Shown here piece by piece: positions 4,400-5,459 of a stretch of 5,459 nt of DNA. The notes under the pieces were generated by a model. It was not told the DNA's origin. It saw only the letters and a program-made list of their open reading frames with translations, and did no database searches. Source of the DNA: Nitrososphaera sp. (GTDB lineage Archaea; Thermoproteota; Nitrososphaeria; Nitrososphaerales; Nitrososphaeraceae); the NCBI GenBank assembly GCA_023252395.1, contig JAJPDY010000094.1:1-5459 (forward strand). The letters run 5' to 3'. Numbering within the stretch: position 1 is the stretch's first letter; every line of letters begins with the position of its first letter. The position numbers were made by a program, and so were the translations under genes.

Positions 4400-5329
4400 T
4401 TATTGAATCGCGCCCTTGCCTACTATTCTCGTGCTCTGGCTGTCAGGCTTGAGGAGCACGCATGTCTGCCCCGGCAGGTATACAAGCGGCTTTTCCGGCG
4501 TGACTTGCAAGATATCGCCTTCCTGCTTTATCTTGACAGAGCGTATCTGCATCCCTACAGAAACCATGTATGTGTGGTTCTCTGGCAAGTCGCCTTTGAA
4601 AAACGGGCTTTTCGCAAACTTGACATTGATTGTGCCTGAAGAGACCTTGACTGCATCAGGCGCGCATATCACGTCGCCCCTTGAAATGTCTTCTGCGCTG
4701 ACTCCCTTGATCGCAAGACCCACCCTTGAGGGGCTTGACGAACTCTCTGCTGGATCGTCATGCATCTGGATGGATTTTATCAGCACGTTCTTTTTACCCG
4801 GCATCATGACAAGCTCGTCATAGACCTTTACAGAGCCCTGCTTGACTACTCCAAGCGCTACAGTCCCGACGCCTTTTACGTCAAAAGCGTGATCGACAGG
4901 TATTGCAACCGGCCCATCAGAGCCCTTTGGCTTGAGCTTGCCCATTTCCTGCTTTAGTTGGTCAATGGAATCGACGAACTGAAAGTTGGCAAGAGAAGTG
5001 TTCTTCAAAAGCGTCTTTAGTTTTTCCCGGTCCACCTCGTAAGAATGGAGCACGAACCCGTCTGTAAATCCGACAGAGTCTAGCGCAACTATCTGCTCGC
5101 CAAGGTACTTGTCCAGCTTGTTCACGTTCAGTATCGCGTACTCGGCAATGTTGACTGCTTGCATTAGCGGCTGCACCTTGTCAGGAAATGTCAGAGGCGA
5201 AGTCCATGTGTAGACAGTGTCAGCTGTTTTTCTGTCATAGATCACAATGTCTGTCGCCGTCCCCTTTTTTCCAAGCTGCGCAGCTATGCTGTGGTCGCCT
5301 AGCACGACAAAGTTGATGCTGTTCAACAT
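4400..5329 (-). CDS. EF-Tu/SelB-like translation factor homologue with degenerate GTPase domain
   Basis: A 309-residue protein with EF-Tu/SelB architecture but apparently no working GTPase. Residues 1-130 follow the layout of a G domain: NFVVLGDHSIAAQLGKKGTATD (6-27) replaces the GHVDHGKT P-loop, TFPDKVQPLMQAVNIAEYAIL (47-67) aligns with the switch II region, and the NKxD base-recognition motif is absent. Residues about 138-224 are a beta-barrel domain 2 (AIPVDHAFDVKGVGTVALGVV, then VKVYDEL and ISRGDVICAP), the strongest family signature. Residues about 228-309 resemble SelB/EF-Tu domain 3. Pseudo-GTPase SelB-like proteins exist in archaea lacking selenocysteine; function is unclear, and binding to tRNA or ribosome is inference. 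I chose ATG 5329 over TTG 5398, because the TATA element at 5349-5356 would start transcription almost at this ATG. DUF99 follows 15 bases downstream. Confidence 0.82.
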   Translation of the reverse strand: MLNSINFVVLGDHSIAAQLGKKGTATDIVIYDRKTADTVYTWTSPLTFPDKVQPLMQAVNIAEYAILNVNKLDKYLGEQIVALDSVGFTDGFVLHSYEVDREKLKTLLKNTSLANFQFVDSIDQLKQEMGKLKPKGSDGPVAIPVDHAFDVKGVGTVALGVVKQGSVKVYDELVMMPGKKNVLIKSIQMHDDPAESSSSPSRVGLAIKGVSAEDISRGDVICAPDAVKVSSGTINVKFAKSPFFKGDLPENHTYMVSVGMQIRSVKIKQEGDILQVTPEKPLVYLPGQTCVLLKPDSQSTRIVGKGAIQ

Positions 5330-5348
5330 ATTAGTGACGGCGCGGTGC

Positions 5349-5356
5349 GGATAAAA
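5349..5356 (-). promoter_or_regulatory. TATA box of the EF-Tu-like gene / DUF99 operon
   Basis: The minus strand reads TTTTATCC, starting 27 bases before ATG 5329, so the message is probably leaderless or nearly so. The element shares TTTTATCCGCA with the promoter of the zinc-ribbon gene. Confidence 0.55.
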
Positions 5357-5398
5357 TCGTTTGTATAGAACAATGTTATATGAAATCTCTGCTTGCAA

Positions 5399-5408
5399 TT
5401 TTTATAAG
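5399..5408 (+). promoter_or_regulatory. TATA box of the winged-helix gene at the right edge
   Basis: TTTTTATAAG is a strong TATA-like element centred about 27 bases before ATG 5431, the expected distance for a leaderless archaeal transcript starting on the A of the ATG. Confidence 0.65.
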
Positions 5409-5430
5409 AGTTGCTCTATTAAGAGACATT

Positions 5431-5459
5431 ATGAAATATAGAAGCAGAACTGATATCGT
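5431..5459 (+). CDS. Small winged-helix DNA-binding regulator, first nine codons only
   Basis: Only the beginning is inside the window: MKYRSRTDI followed by a partial codon starting GT. I recognise this N-terminus as that of the short (about 80-100 residue) winged helix-turn-helix proteins abundant in Nitrososphaeria, which usually start MKYRSRT(D/E)IV. This is recall of a family pattern over nine residues, so the assignment is tentative. Position supports a real gene: a strong TATA box sits 27 bases upstream. It is divergent from the EF-Tu-like gene, with 101 bases between the two starts, and could regulate itself or that neighbour. Confidence 0.6.

Noticed and set aside
4416..4823. Plus-strand frames opposite the EF-Tu-like gene
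   Set aside because: The minus-strand product has recognisable domains 2 and 3; the plus-strand products have none and no promoter or ribosome site.
1..5459. Mobile element, CRISPR array, defence island or biosynthetic cluster
   Set aside because: I saw no spaced long repeats, terminal inverted repeats, transposase or integrase motifs. The genes are mostly core archaeal or lineage-typical chromosomal genes.

Overview
The window looks like ordinary chromosome of an ammonia-oxidising archaeon (Nitrososphaeria/Thaumarchaeota, probably a Nitrososphaera relative). Evidence: a complete sn-glycerol-1-phosphate dehydrogenase (the enzyme that sets archaeal lipid stereochemistry), an archaeal CPSF1/FttA, a DUF99 protein, a tRNA with a bulge-helix-bulge intron, TATA-type promoters with apparently leaderless starts, and a short winged-helix reading frame whose N-terminus resembles ones I know from this phylum. 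The genus is inference from protein style and moderate GC content.

Layout, left to right: (1) 1-809, minus strand, N-terminal 270 residues of the termination nuclease FttA, running off the left edge. (2) A divergent AT-rich promoter near 888-900, then 966-1331 plus strand, a small Gly/Arg-rich TRAM protein with an acidic tail. (3) 1397-2440 plus, G1P dehydrogenase. (4) 2441-2881 minus, an SRPBCC-fold protein whose stop codon abuts the stop of the dehydrogenase. (5) 2928-3596 minus, a zinc-ribbon/one-TM/LEA-like extracytoplasmic protein. (6) 3665-3755 minus, tRNA-Cys(GCA) with a 19-nt intron. (7) 3788-4384 minus, DUF99. (8) 4400-5329 minus, an EF-Tu/SelB-like protein with a degenerate GTPase domain. 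(9) 5431 to the right edge, plus, the first codons of a winged-helix regulator.

There is no mobile element, CRISPR array or long repeat, and no gene-free stretch longer than about 160 bases. Several genes concern RNA: FttA in transcription termination, TRAM in RNA binding, the EF-Tu-like protein probably on the translation apparatus, DUF99 as a possible endonuclease V relative, and the tRNA. That is a loose thematic clustering, not evidence for a single system. The points most worth following are the pseudo-GTPase, the short canonical tRNA-Cys intron, the apparent loss of the KH GxxG loop in FttA, and the promoter geometry that decides several starts.
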